From Nostoc sp. NOS(2021) (GTDB lineage: Bacteria > Cyanobacteriota > Cyanobacteriia > Cyanobacteriales > Nostocaceae): 64,000 nucleotides of DNA. Location: positions 1 to 64,000 of the forward strand of contig NZ_JABXKM010000061.1 in NCBI RefSeq assembly GCF_017115025.1, read 5' to 3'. The notes beneath the pieces were generated by a model, which saw nothing but the letters and a program-made list of their open reading frames with translations, was not told the origin of the DNA and did not search any database. Positions 9,036-18,420 of the stretch are shown piece after piece; position 1 is the stretch's first letter, and the number at the start of each line of letters is the position of its first letter. The translations under genes and the position numbers were made by a program.

Positions 9036-10271
9036 GTGCCTAAACAAGACTTTCTGCTACAAGCAGATGAATTTCGTTCGATTCCTGTCCCATTTTCTGG
9101 GCGAAGCATCAAGCTATCGACCTGCTTTGTTAAAATAAGTGAGGTTCCAGAAGAATGGTGTGACTGGCTTGAAGTTAATCCGCGAACACCGCAGCGGAAA
9201 AAGTCAGGAGAACTTAAAGGGACTGTTGTAAACGGAATGATTGACACCTTGAGTGACGAACCTGAGATGTTTGCCCTAAAGAATCAGGGAATTTTTGTTA
9301 CTGCCGAAAAAGTTGAGTTTGACAAAGAAACTGGTGGGCAAGGCATTGTCAGAATCAAGTTGACAGATCCTAAAAAACATGGTGTTGTCAATGGAGGTCA
9401 CACCACTCAAGTAATTATGCAAGCTCGGAACAATTCAGAATCTTTTCCGAAGCTTGAAGAGGCTTTTGTAAGACTTCACATTTACGTATCTGGAGATGTC
9501 GATTCTGGGTTCATTGCCAGCATTGCTGAGGGTCTTAATACATCTTTGCAGGTGAATAATCCTAGCTTGGAGAACCTAAAAGGTACATTCAATAAAATTA
9601 AAGATTCTCTCCGAGGCAAACAAGGAGAGGAGCAGATTGCATACTTTCAAGGAGATAGCGGAGAAATTGAGATTACCCAGGTTTTAGCATATCTTGCAAT
9701 GTTTAACCTGAACGTGTTTTCAGACCGCACCACTCATCCCAACAAGCTTTTTGGTCAAGCAAAGGAAGTTTTAAGAATTTTTACGGAGGATATGGGAGAC
9801 TCTGGAAAACATGCCTTTGAACGTATAATTCCATACACATCTGATATCCTCATCTTGTCTGAACTTATTATGCAGAGGGGAATCATCAACCTTGGTAAGT
9901 TGAAAGTCAGCAATGCAAAGAAGGGTAACAGAGCTAGGTCGCCAAGAAATCTAAATCGACTAGCACACTTTGCTGGAGGAACTATTGACGGTCGCTTTCA
10001 TCAAGGGTGGCTTTATCCTCCGTTGGCAGCATTCCGAGCTAATATTTCCAGAGATGCTTGGGATAAGGGTGAATTTCGCTGGCTCTACGATCCGCTTCAG
10101 CTTCTCGATAAGACTATCGACGAAATGATAGAAATCGTCAAGCAGGAACACACTGATAACAATAGAAAACCTGCGGAAGTTGGACGCAAAGAAGCAGCTT
10201 ATCGAGGCTGCTACAGTGTAACAATGATGGAGTTGGCTAAACTTGGAAAACTAGAGATAGGCAAAATTTAG
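9036..10271 (+). CDS. AIPR family protein (abortive phage infection)
   Basis: The 411-residue product starts with GTG behind a TAAGGA ribosome binding site. It matches the AIPR family named after lactococcal abortive-infection proteins: FALKNQGIFVTAEK, then VVNGGHTTQVIMQA (about residues 126-139), then a segment with AEGLNTSLQVNNPSLENL. AIPR proteins often belong to phage-defence loci or accompany restriction systems. Here the gene stands alone, flanked by repeat-rich intergenic DNA on both sides, consistent with horizontal acquisition. No signal peptide or membrane segment is seen, so a cytoplasmic protein is expected. The biochemical activity of the family is not established. Confidence 0.85.
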   Translation: MPKQDFLLQADEFRSIPVPFSGRSIKLSTCFVKISEVPEEWCDWLEVNPRTPQRKKSGELKGTVVNGMIDTLSDEPEMFALKNQGIFVTAEKVEFDKETGGQGIVRIKLTDPKKHGVVNGGHTTQVIMQARNNSESFPKLEEAFVRLHIYVSGDVDSGFIASIAEGLNTSLQVNNPSLENLKGTFNKIKDSLRGKQGEEQIAYFQGDSGEIEITQVLAYLAMFNLNVFSDRTTHPNKLFGQAKEVLRIFTEDMGDSGKHAFERIIPYTSDILILSELIMQRGIINLGKLKVSNAKKGNRARSPRNLNRLAHFAGGTIDGRFHQGWLYPPLAAFRANISRDAWDKGEFRWLYDPLQLLDKTIDEMIEIVKQEHTDNNRKPAEVGRKEAAYRGCYSVTMMELAKLGKLEIGKI

Positions 10272-10625
10272 TCTTATAGCTTTACTTTTGTTCCACAGTC
10301 TAAACATAAATAAGCTTGTAGAGTATGTGCTTATTGAAGAGTATTAATAATCTTTTTCAATAAGTATTTAAACATATAAGCGATACCTACAGACTTCACC
10401 GCCGGATGCTTCGCAATCGTCACGCTTCCGTAGAAAATGTAATTTTTGACCGTAATATTACACTGAGAATCGAGTACGATTTAGATGAGCGAGCGCCGCC
10501 GTTGCAGGTTATTCTTTATATTGACTGGAGAGCGTCCAAAGATAGATAAAATCTGCTGATTAACCCTCTCCCCATTTCACCTTAAAAGGGGAGAATAGGG
10601 TTAGAGGGGTAACTCAGGGTAATTG
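10272..10625. other. Intergenic region with stem-loop repeat
   Basis: It holds one possible small ORF (see 10406) and an imperfect inverted repeat around 10559-10605 (TAACCCTCTCCCC against GGGGAGAATAGGGTTA), a common cyanobacterial repeat that may end transcription between these convergent genes. Confidence 0.5.
10406..10549 (+). CDS. Possible small ORF, 47 aa, unrecognised
   Basis: A 47-codon frame reads MLRNRHASVENVIFDRN and ends in LYIDWRASKDR. Its composition is protein-like rather than repeat-like, but no family is recognised and no clear ribosome binding site precedes it. It could equally be the remnant of a longer gene. Confidence 0.25.
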   Translation: MLRNRHASVENVIFDRNITLRIEYDLDERAPPLQVILYIDWRASKDR

Positions 10626-13600
10626 CTAGTTTTCGGAAGTTTCCTGGGAGAACTTCTTATGGATAGTTCTAGTGGATTCCCCATCAGCAGCTACCGTTAT
10701 GAGATAGTCCATTAAACCATCTGAAAAGGGAAGACGTAGGTGGAAAGTACCATCGGGTTTGATTTTGATGGTATGACCACCAATGTTTACGGTTGTATTT
10801 GGTTGGGTTGCTCCGTGAATAATCAACTCAGCATCAGCCACAAACCAAAAATCTCCGTGGGGATGACTGAAGACCCGAACATTAGATGAACGGGCGATGA
10901 GTAACCACCGATCGCCATCAGCGATATAGCCAATTTCAACCATGTAGTCGTGATCGCTGACAGGAATAGCCACAAAGCGATCGCTTGCTACCTCTTCACA
11001 TTCATACTGCTGTACAAGCTGGGGACTTTGATAACTCAAGTCAATCCCAGTCACATCGTAGAGCCGCACTACCAATTGGGAGCCGCCCTGTTGTTGCAAC
11101 GCTTCGTTCTGAGTCTTGGAAATGTACCAAGAGACATAAGCCCATTTGGGAGTGCGGGGTGTGAGTACAATATTGCTCTCTTCTTGGGCATCTACCAAGC
11201 CAATAGTTGTTTCGCTTGTTAACGCTGCATTTTCAACGGTGGGATCTATTGTGGAATCTGTATGGACAGGACTGAAGACACGAGCGATCGCGGAACGGGC
11301 GATGAATAACCAGCGTAGTTTACCGCCTTCGGCATCGCCATCAGCGATATAGCCAATTTCAGCGATGTAATCGCGATCGCTGACGGGAATTTCCACAAAG
11401 CGATCGCGTGCTGTCTCTTCACATTCATAGTGCTGGACAAACTGAGGACTTTGATAACTCAGGTCAATGCCAGTCACATCGTAGAGCCGCACTACCAATT
11501 GAGAGCCGCCCTGTTGGCGTAGCGCGGCTTTCTTGGTTTCGGAAATCTCCCAGGAGACATAAGCCCACTGGGGAGTGCGGGGTGTGAGGACAATATTGCT
11601 CTCTTGTTCACTGATCTCTTCTTGGGCATCTACCAAGCCAATAGCAGTTTCGCTTGTTAACGCTACATTTTCAACTGGAGTATCTGTTATAGGATCTGTA
11701 TGGACAGGACTGAAGACACGAACGATCGCGGAATGAGCGATGAATAACCAGCGTAGTTTACCGCCTTCGGCATCGCCATCAGCGACATAGCCAATTTCAG
11801 CGATGTAATCGCGATCGCTGATGGGAATTTCCACAAAGCGATCGTGTGCTGTCTCTTCACATTCATACTGCTGGACAAACTGAGGAGTTTGATAACTCAG
11901 GTCTATCCCAGTTACATCGTAGAGCCGCACTACCAATTGAGAGCCGCCCTGTTGTTGCAGCGCGGCTTTCTTGGTTTCGGAAATCTTCCAAGACACATCA
12001 GCCCACTGGGGAGTACGCGGTGTGAGGACAATACTGCTCTCTTCTTCACTGCTCTCTTGTTCACTGATCTCTTCTTGGGCATCTACCAAGCCAATAGCAG
12101 TTTCGCTTGTTAACGCTACATTTTCAACTGGAGTATCTGTTATAGGATCTGTATGGACAGGACTGAAGACACGAACGATCGCGGAATGAGCGATGAATAA
12201 CCAGCGTAGTTTACCGCCTTCGGCATCGCCATCAGCGACATAGCCAATTTCAGCGATGTAATCGCGATCGCTGATGGGAATTTCCACAAAGCGATCGTGT
12301 GCTGTCTCTTCACATTCATACTGCTGGACAAACTGAGGAGTTTGATAACTCAGGTCTATCCCAGTTACATCGTAGAGCCGCACTACCAATTGAGAGCCGC
12401 CCTGTTGTTGCAGCGCGGCTTTCTTGGTTTCGGAAATCTTCCAAGACACATCAGCCCACTGGGGAGTACGCGGTGTGAGGACAATACTGCTCTCTTCTTC
12501 ACTGCTCTCTTGTTCACTGATCTCTTCTTGGGCATCTACCAAGCCAATAGCAGTTTCGCTTGTTAAAGCGACATTTTCAACTGGGGTATCTGTGATGGGA
12601 TCTGGATGAACAGGACTGAAGACACGAACGATCGCTGAACGGGCGATGAATAACCAGTGTTCGCCATAAGCGACATAGCCAATTTCAGCTATGTAATCGC
12701 GATCGTTGACGGGAATATCCACAAAGCGATCGTGTGCTGTCTCCTCAGATTCATACTCCTGTAACAGGTGGGGACTTTGATAACTCAGGTCAATGCCAGT
12801 CACATCGTAGAGCCGCACTACCAATTGAGAGCCGCCCTGTTGTTGCAGCGCTGCTTTCTTGGTTTCGGAAATCTCCCAAGAGACATGAGCCGATGTATAA
12901 GTATGCGGTGTGAGGACAATATTGCTCTCTTCATCTGCATCTCCCCAATCAATATCTGTTTCATCCCCAATCGGCAGATCATCAATTATGGGATCTGGAT
13001 GAACAGGACTGAAGACACGAACGATCGCTGAACGGGCGATGAATAACCAGTGTTCGCCATCAGCGACATAGCCAATTTCAGCTATGTAATCGTGATCGTT
13101 GACGGGAATATCCACAAAGCGATCGTGTGCTGTCTCTTCACATTCATACTGCTGTAACAGGTGGGGACTTTGATAACTCAGGTCAATGCCAGTTACATCG
13201 TAGAGCCGCACTACCAATTGAGAGCCGCCCTGTTCCCGCAGCGCTGCTTTCTTGAGTTCGGAAATCTCCCAAGAGACATGAGCCGATGTATAAGTATGCG
13301 GTGTGAGGACAATATTGCTCTCTTCATCTGCATCTACCAAATCAATATCTGTTTCGGCTGCAATCGGCACATTGTCAACCGAAGTATCAGTTTCTCCTTG
13401 GGCATCTGATGCAATGGTAGCCCAGGCTCCAATCCCTGCGCCTGCTACTACGGCAGCAGCAGTGGCAAAATCTGGGGAGTCAGTTTCAGCAACATCTTCC
13501 CCAATAGTCGGCTCTGCTTGAGATTCTTCCTCTAGCAAATCGCCATTGGGTTCGGCTGCGTCCGCCACCACATTGAATGCATCTTCTGGCAATTCTGGCA

Positions 13601-15551
13601 AATCGGGCAGTGGTTCCACATCGGCTGCCACTTCGCCAAACTCTGGTAAGGGAAATTCATCTACTGAGGCTGTATCTTCAGTTGAGGTGATACTCTCTAG
13701 CCAGTTCAATTCTGCCTGAAGTTCCTCATCTATGTGATCTTCACTAACTTCTGTGTCCCAATATCCAAAATCAGATGTCACTTCTGGCACATCTGGTAAT
13801 TCCGGGAGTGGGGCTGTCACCTCAGATGCCTCTTCTGGAATATTAGCCAGGTGAGGATATGAAGTATTTACTACAGCCGCTGGGGCTTCTATGTCCCATG
13901 CAACTTGATCAGACTCAGGAGGGTTTGTCTCCATATAATTATTTAGCTCGATTGTCTCATCAATCGCGTCTGTTTGTGTTTCTTTGTTGCTAAAGGCAGA
14001 CCAGGTAGCCGCCCCGATGCCCGTTGCTAGAGCCGCACCACCGGTTAAAGCTGCGGCTCCGAAGTTGTTATTTTCTGATCCATTAGCTACGTCTGAGGTT
14101 GTGTCTTCGTAGAGGTTAGAGGTGCCATTAGTTGCCTCTTGTACTAAATTTGATGTCCCCTGAGTAGCGTTCTGGGTCAGGTCAGATTGTGTTTGAGCAT
14201 AGATGTTGAAAGGAGTGCGATCGCGGGTTTCTTGCTCTTGGTAGTGCGGCACTGGCTGCTCCTCAAGCATCGCTCCGTTAACGTAGGGATTTGTGCTGGC
14301 GTTAAGCACCGCCGTTTCTCCAACTTCTGTGCTGGGTGGATAAGGATTTGATTCTGGTAAGTTGTCTGTTTTCTCAGTCGGCAATGGGCGTTTTCCCAAA
14401 ACCCACCATAGTAACCCTCCAGCTAGAGTAATAAAAAAGAAAGGTAGCAGCAACCACAATGGTGTTTCCCTGTCTACAATTGGACTCTTTTGTGCAGGAG
14501 TAGCCACAAACGGCTGTTCGCCAAATACAGAATTAGTGGCACTAGGGGAAGGCGTAGCAACTGGTGTCGTCTGGGCATTGGGGGAAGGCGTGAGAGCAGG
14601 TGTCGTCTGGACACTGGGGGAAGGCGTGACAGCAGGTTGTAATACGCTGGCTGCGATCGCCTCTGCTTCAGTAGTTCTAGCTTGTTCTATAGCTTGCTGT
14701 CCTGGGGGTGCAAGGGTAAAGCCGAGAAAATCTACTATGGTTAAGCTGGGATTTTTTTTGTAAACGTAAACTAAAGGTTGCGAGAAAGGATATTTAGGAT
14801 CATTTGGCAAGGTTTGATGTAATTGCAGAACTCGCACACCTTTCAACTTCGACACCTGATTAGCTAACACATAGCTGATGCCGTCTTTGCCCAGTTTTTT
14901 GATGATTTCTGCGGTATTATCCTCAGTTAGTTGGGTAGCATTAGAACCTGTAGCAAAGTCAGCAACTTTGAAGGCTGGATAAGCACGGAAAGTATCACGA
15001 GTATCGCTGGTGTTAGGGCGATCAATTACCCGAATCTTCCCTGGAGGCCCTCCCAGTTGTGACCAATTTGTAATTGTTCCCCGAAAAATGCGGGCGAATT
15101 GCCTACTGGTCAAGCTTTGCTTGAAAGGATTATCTGCACCAACCACGATCGCAATCTTTTCACGGCGCAAGCGAACTTGCTCTAGTCCTTGGGCTTTTTC
15201 TGCTGGTGTCAACCCACGCCCGATTGCTGCTATGTCAATTTTGCCATCTAGCAAATCTTTCAGTGCCGTACCAGTGCCGTTAGCAGCAATTTCAACCTTT
15301 GTGCCGGAAAACTGTTTTTCAAAACTTTCTTTCAGGCTTTGGTTGATTGCAGCCAAGCTACTTGAACCGTCAATCCGCACTGTTGTCCCATTCTGCACTG
15401 CTTGTGGCAGTGGAAAAGAGGAAGCTTCAGGTGTAGATTGTGCCAGCATCGGTGCAGATACCACCAGAGTTGCTGCCATCGGGGTCGTTGCTAAGGCAAC
15501 CCATAATACCAGCCTGACTATTGAAGTATCTTTTTTTTCTTGTTGCCACAT
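10626..15551 (-). CDS. PstS-like substrate-binding protein with six DUF4912 repeats
   Basis: A 1641-residue chimera. Residues 1-38 look like a signal anchor; about 50-300 form a phosphate-binding-protein-like domain (DGSSSLAAINQSLKESF, then SRQFARIFRGTITNWSQLGG). A proline/threonine linker and a membrane helix follow (LLLPFFFITLAGGLLWWVLG, about 365-385). A long acidic low-complexity region precedes six DUF4912 units, each opening with (N/S)IVLTP and carrying GGSQLVVRLYDVTGIDLSYQ, DRFVEIP and a YIAEIGY core. The C-terminal 60 residues form a small beta domain with GATQPNTTVNIGG. Units 3 and 4 are practically identical in DNA (period 453 bp). The PstS-like part is probably extracytoplasmic and the repeats cytoplasmic. 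Function unknown. Confidence 0.82.
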   Translation of the reverse strand: MWQQEKKDTSIVRLVLWVALATTPMAATLVVSAPMLAQSTPEASSFPLPQAVQNGTTVRIDGSSSLAAINQSLKESFEKQFSGTKVEIAANGTGTALKDLLDGKIDIAAIGRGLTPAEKAQGLEQVRLRREKIAIVVGADNPFKQSLTSRQFARIFRGTITNWSQLGGPPGKIRVIDRPNTSDTRDTFRAYPAFKVADFATGSNATQLTEDNTAEIIKKLGKDGISYVLANQVSKLKGVRVLQLHQTLPNDPKYPFSQPLVYVYKKNPSLTIVDFLGFTLAPPGQQAIEQARTTEAEAIAASVLQPAVTPSPSVQTTPALTPSPNAQTTPVATPSPSATNSVFGEQPFVATPAQKSPIVDRETPLWLLLPFFFITLAGGLLWWVLGKRPLPTEKTDNLPESNPYPPSTEVGETAVLNASTNPYVNGAMLEEQPVPHYQEQETRDRTPFNIYAQTQSDLTQNATQGTSNLVQEATNGTSNLYEDTTSDVANGSENNNFGAAALTGGAALATGIGAATWSAFSNKETQTDAIDETIELNNYMETNPPESDQVAWDIEAPAAVVNTSYPHLANIPEEASEVTAPLPELPDVPEVTSDFGYWDTEVSEDHIDEELQAELNWLESITSTEDTASVDEFPLPEFGEVAADVEPLPDLPELPEDAFNVVADAAEPNGDLLEEESQAEPTIGEDVAETDSPDFATAAAVVAGAGIGAWATIASDAQGETDTSVDNVPIAAETDIDLVDADEESNIVLTPHTYTSAHVSWEISELKKAALREQGGSQLVVRLYDVTGIDLSYQSPHLLQQYECEETAHDRFVDIPVNDHDYIAEIGYVADGEHWLFIARSAIVRVFSPVHPDPIIDDLPIGDETDIDWGDADEESNIVLTPHTYTSAHVSWEISETKKAALQQQGGSQLVVRLYDVTGIDLSYQSPHLLQEYESEETAHDRFVDIPVNDRDYIAEIGYVAYGEHWLFIARSAIVRVFSPVHPDPITDTPVENVALTSETAIGLVDAQEEISEQESSEEESSIVLTPRTPQWADVSWKISETKKAALQQQGGSQLVVRLYDVTGIDLSYQTPQFVQQYECEETAHDRFVEIPISDRDYIAEIGYVADGDAEGGKLRWLFIAHSAIVRVFSPVHTDPITDTPVENVALTSETAIGLVDAQEEISEQESSEEESSIVLTPRTPQWADVSWKISETKKAALQQQGGSQLVVRLYDVTGIDLSYQTPQFVQQYECEETAHDRFVEIPISDRDYIAEIGYVADGDAEGGKLRWLFIAHSAIVRVFSPVHTDPITDTPVENVALTSETAIGLVDAQEEISEQESNIVLTPRTPQWAYVSWEISETKKAALRQQGGSQLVVRLYDVTGIDLSYQSPQFVQHYECEETARDRFVEIPVSDRDYIAEIGYIADGDAEGGKLRWLFIARSAIARVFSPVHTDSTIDPTVENAALTSETTIGLVDAQEESNIVLTPRTPKWAYVSWYISKTQNEALQQQGGSQLVVRLYDVTGIDLSYQSPQLVQQYECEEVASDRFVAIPVSDHDYMVEIGYIADGDRWLLIARSSNVRVFSHPHGDFWFVADAELIIHGATQPNTTVNIGGHTIKIKPDGTFHLRLPFSDGLMDYLITVAADGESTRTIHKKFSQETSEN
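11599..12503. repeat. Two-copy 453-bp tandem duplication
   Basis: DNA from about 11599 to 12051 recurs with a period of 453 bp (151 codons) in the next block to about 12503. I saw no difference over most of the length. It encodes DUF4912 units 3 and 4 of the large protein. The period being a multiple of three keeps the frame open. The near identity, against visible divergence of the other units, points to a recent duplication. Confidence 0.8.
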
Positions 15552-15835
15552 ATGCCCTTGATTAAAGTAAAAAATAGAAAGCCTGCCAATCCTAAATCGC
15601 GATCTTTTTAGAAATTATGGAGGAGACGCGCTAATTATACATCTGAGTTATCTTTACTTTTAATTCTTTCAGCGCACTTATATGGATTTATACTTCGCTG
15701 TAGCTTGTATAGCATGATAATTTATACTCTAAATTGCCAAAGTCTGTTTACTATAAATTTTTCTAATTTATATTGCAACTTATACCAAGTTGGTAGCTTA
15801 TGGCCACAATTATGAATTATTGAATTAGTGAACTA

Positions 15836-15866
15836 CCCACACTTACTCCGTCAGGAGAAGTGTGGG
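15836..15866 (-). other. IS605-type right-end hairpin / omega-RNA 3' stem
   Basis: CCCACACTT (15836-15844) pairs with AAGTGTGGG (15858-15866) exactly at the end of the tnpB reading frame, the usual place for the right-end hairpin and the guide-RNA scaffold of IS200/IS605 elements. The flanks GTGAACTA and GCTTCTG are shared with the second tnpB copy near 41015-41078, while the stem bases differ but still pair. Confidence 0.65.
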
Positions 15867-17107
15867 CTTCTGGTTTCATCAACAACAGCCTTTCCACCTT
15901 GCGGTTTATCGGTCTTACGTCGCTTCGACACAGCAAGAACGGGGTTCCCTCCGCCCACAGATAATATCCGAAGTCCTTCTGTTCTTATATTCAACGCGGC
16001 ATTGCCATCACGATCATGATCAATGCCGCATGAGGGGCAATTCCATTCTCTTACATCAAGTGGCAACTGATCAACTACGTGACTACAGCAAGAACAGGTT
16101 TTAGAACTGGGGAAAAATCGACCTATCTCTACAAGTTGACAATCTTGTTGTCTCAACTTGTAATCTAGAAAATTAATAAATATTCCCCAGCCCACATCGG
16201 ATATTGATTTTGCTAGCTTGCGGTTGCGTACCATTCCCTTGACATTGAGATTTTCAACGGCAATAACTTGGCTATCGTCTACCAGCTTTCTGCTTAACTT
16301 ATGCAGAAAATCTTGGCGGGAATTTGATACTCTTTCGTGAACCTTAGCTACTATTTTTTTAGATTTTTGTCTTGACTTACTTCCTTTAGTTTTACGTGCA
16401 AATTTTTTCTGTTTACGGGCTAGATTTTTTTGATGACGCTTAAGGTGTTTAGAATTGGAATACTTGGCAACTTGCTCACCATCATGGACAATTGCAAAGT
16501 CCTTTAATCCCAAATCAATACCAAGTATTTTGTCCCCCTTCGGGTTCGCCACTTTACCATCGACGGAAACCGCCAAGACGGTAAGTGGCTCACCAGATGA
16601 AGAGTCTTGAGTGCATTCTACTTCAACTAAGATCGAGGCAAAGTACTTGTCAGTAGAGGTTTTGCTGATAGTGACAGTTTTGATTTTCCCTTCAATCGCT
16701 CTATGGAATACTGCTTTGACTTCGCCAATCTTGGGAATCTTTAACTGATTGCCTGCAATAGCAACACTTTGCGGATATTGGATAGATTGCTTATGCTGCT
16801 TTGACTTGAAGTTAGGAAATTTAGCCCGTCCCTCAAAAAAATTCTTATATGCCTTGTCAAGATTGATTGCTACACACTGCAAAACGGATGAATAGCAATC
16901 TTCCTTTAACCAAGGATATTCTAGCTTTAATTGAGGTAAAAGACCTTTATAAACACTCAATTTTAATGATTTATTTGTTTGTTCATAGTGTTGAATGCAA
17001 GCATTTAAAGCATAATTCCAATACCATCTAGCGCATCCAAAAGATTTAGACAATGCTTTTTGCTGTTCGGTTGTTGGATCTAGCCTTACTTTGATTGCTT
17101 TCAACAC
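15851..17107 (-). CDS. tnpB: RNA-guided endonuclease TnpB (IS200/IS605 OrfB)
   Basis: The 418-residue protein has the full TnpB layout. An N-terminal OrfB helix-turn-helix region (1-100) contains FGCARWYWNYAL. The RuvC-like catalytic residues are all present: D198 in GIDLGLKDF, E285 in AVENLNVKGM and D367 in HDRDGNAALN. A zinc ribbon is formed by C338, C341, C357 and C360. TnpB is a nuclease guided by an RNA made from the element's own 3' end; it is not the transposase itself. No tnpA is adjacent, so mobility would need TnpA in trans. The frame runs into the right-end hairpin. All motifs are intact and the gene could be active. Confidence 0.93.
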   Translation of the reverse strand: MLKAIKVRLDPTTEQQKALSKSFGCARWYWNYALNACIQHYEQTNKSLKLSVYKGLLPQLKLEYPWLKEDCYSSVLQCVAINLDKAYKNFFEGRAKFPNFKSKQHKQSIQYPQSVAIAGNQLKIPKIGEVKAVFHRAIEGKIKTVTISKTSTDKYFASILVEVECTQDSSSGEPLTVLAVSVDGKVANPKGDKILGIDLGLKDFAIVHDGEQVAKYSNSKHLKRHQKNLARKQKKFARKTKGSKSRQKSKKIVAKVHERVSNSRQDFLHKLSRKLVDDSQVIAVENLNVKGMVRNRKLAKSISDVGWGIFINFLDYKLRQQDCQLVEIGRFFPSSKTCSCCSHVVDQLPLDVREWNCPSCGIDHDRDGNAALNIRTEGLRILSVGGGNPVLAVSKRRKTDKPQGGKAVVDETRSPHFS

Positions 17108-17172
17108 TTTTAACTCCTTTATGTTGAGCCAAGTCGAAACATAACAATATTATTTTCAGAGACGTAGCACTG

Positions 17173-18309
17173 CTAAGTCTCTAGAAGTGGTTCCACTTCT
17201 TTGAGATAACAATGACAATCTGGCTTATCAATCAGTGACTCCACCAAGGCATTTAGGGCAGTTGCAGCTAAAGCGCCACCTCCCAAAGTTCCTTCAACTG
17301 TAATAAAAGGTATCGCTTGTTGCATTAGTTGTCGTTTGGCTGCGGGAGCATGGCTAAAGCCAATGGGCATTCCAATTACTAATGCAGGCTGAATTTTCTG
17401 GTTGGCGATCGCAATTGATGCTTCCAGAAGTACTGAGGGAGCATAACCAACTACCAGCACGCAACCATTACTTACTTGCTGCAATTTTTCTCGCCATTCT
17501 CGATGTTGCCAAAAGGCAAGTTCGGCCTCTGTGGCGGTGGTAATATGGGGATTATCAATCAAGGTTTCAATCCGGCATCCCAAGTGAAGTAATCGGGTTT
17601 GATCCAAAGCAGCAGCAACCGTTTGGGTATCGACTACAATTTGACAGCTTGAAGATAAAGCTTCTCGACTAGCGGCGATCGCACCTCGACTCAATTTGAT
17701 AAAGGACACCAAACTCACATCGCCAGAAGCCAAAACCAACTGAGATATTAAGTGTTGTTCAATTTCCGAACGGTTAGACAAATCAGGTAATAAACGTTGT
17801 AGCGATTCTGTAAAAGCTTCCGAGTGCGTATGAATTTCGGCATCCAAGCCACTCCAGAGATTTTCCAATCCCCCCAATCCGGCTTGAGTTTCGACATCGA
17901 GTAACTTGAGTTGTGCCAAAACTTCCGCCTGGATAATTTGACAATGGCGATCGCGCCCCAATAATCCTTCTAATGCTGATGCAGTTTGCCGCAGTTGGGA
18001 AATTTGTTGCATCACCGCCCGATATTGCTGCTGAAGTTGTCCCATGAGGTTAACAGTTGTTTCGGCTTCTGGTTCCACCTCCAAAATATTGCGGATATGG
18101 TTTAGCTGAAACCCTTGCTGCTTGAGTGCTACAATCCGTTGCAACCTGAGAACATCTTTTTTGGTGTAGAGACGGTAATTGCTGCGCGATCGCACTGGTT
18201 GCGGTAATAATCCCAATTGATGGTAATGGCGCACCATCCGCGGAGTTAAACCGCCGCCCACCAAATGCGTTAACTGCTTAATTGTCAGATCGCTACTTTT
18301 GATTTCCAC
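17173..18309 (-). CDS. coaR: Cobalt-responsive MerR-type regulator CoaR with CbiC-like domain
   Basis: The 378-residue protein fuses a MerR DNA-binding domain (about 8-80: TPRMVRHYHQLGLLPQPVRS, then YTKKDVLRLQRI) to a precorrin-8X methylmutase (CbiC/CobH)-like domain (about 180-355, with GYAPSVLLEA and ALVIGMPIGFSHA). The C-terminus carries Cys-His-Cys (DCHCYLKEV, C365-H366-C367), the cobalt-sensing motif known from Synechocystis CoaR. CoaR activates the cobalt exporter gene coaT. Here coaT is 2.2 kb away on the opposite strand, and its promoter carries a MerR-type dyad. The start codon is GTG. In Synechocystis coaR and coaT are adjacent and divergent; here three foreign-looking genes lie between them. 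Confidence 0.92.
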   Translation of the reverse strand: MEIKSSDLTIKQLTHLVGGGLTPRMVRHYHQLGLLPQPVRSRSNYRLYTKKDVLRLQRIVALKQQGFQLNHIRNILEVEPEAETTVNLMGQLQQQYRAVMQQISQLRQTASALEGLLGRDRHCQIIQAEVLAQLKLLDVETQAGLGGLENLWSGLDAEIHTHSEAFTESLQRLLPDLSNRSEIEQHLISQLVLASGDVSLVSFIKLSRGAIAASREALSSSCQIVVDTQTVAAALDQTRLLHLGCRIETLIDNPHITTATEAELAFWQHREWREKLQQVSNGCVLVVGYAPSVLLEASIAIANQKIQPALVIGMPIGFSHAPAAKRQLMQQAIPFITVEGTLGGGALAATALNALVESLIDKPDCHCYLKEVEPLLET

Positions 18310-18420
18310 GAATTACGCTATTAATTAAAGAGGTTAATTGTTGTCGAGGGGGCGTTTAGAAAAGGCGATGTCTGACGACAAGCCACTGCGTGTCTACGCT
18401 TTTAACCTAGCTTAGTTAAA

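Noticed and set aside
11844-12566. Repeated plus-strand ORFs opposite the DUF4912 region
   Set aside because: They are identical copies arising from the 453-bp duplication on the opposite strand of a well-supported gene.
15851-17107. Complete autonomous IS200/IS605 element
   Set aside because: No tnpA gene is present within several kilobases, so only a TnpB-type unit can be claimed.
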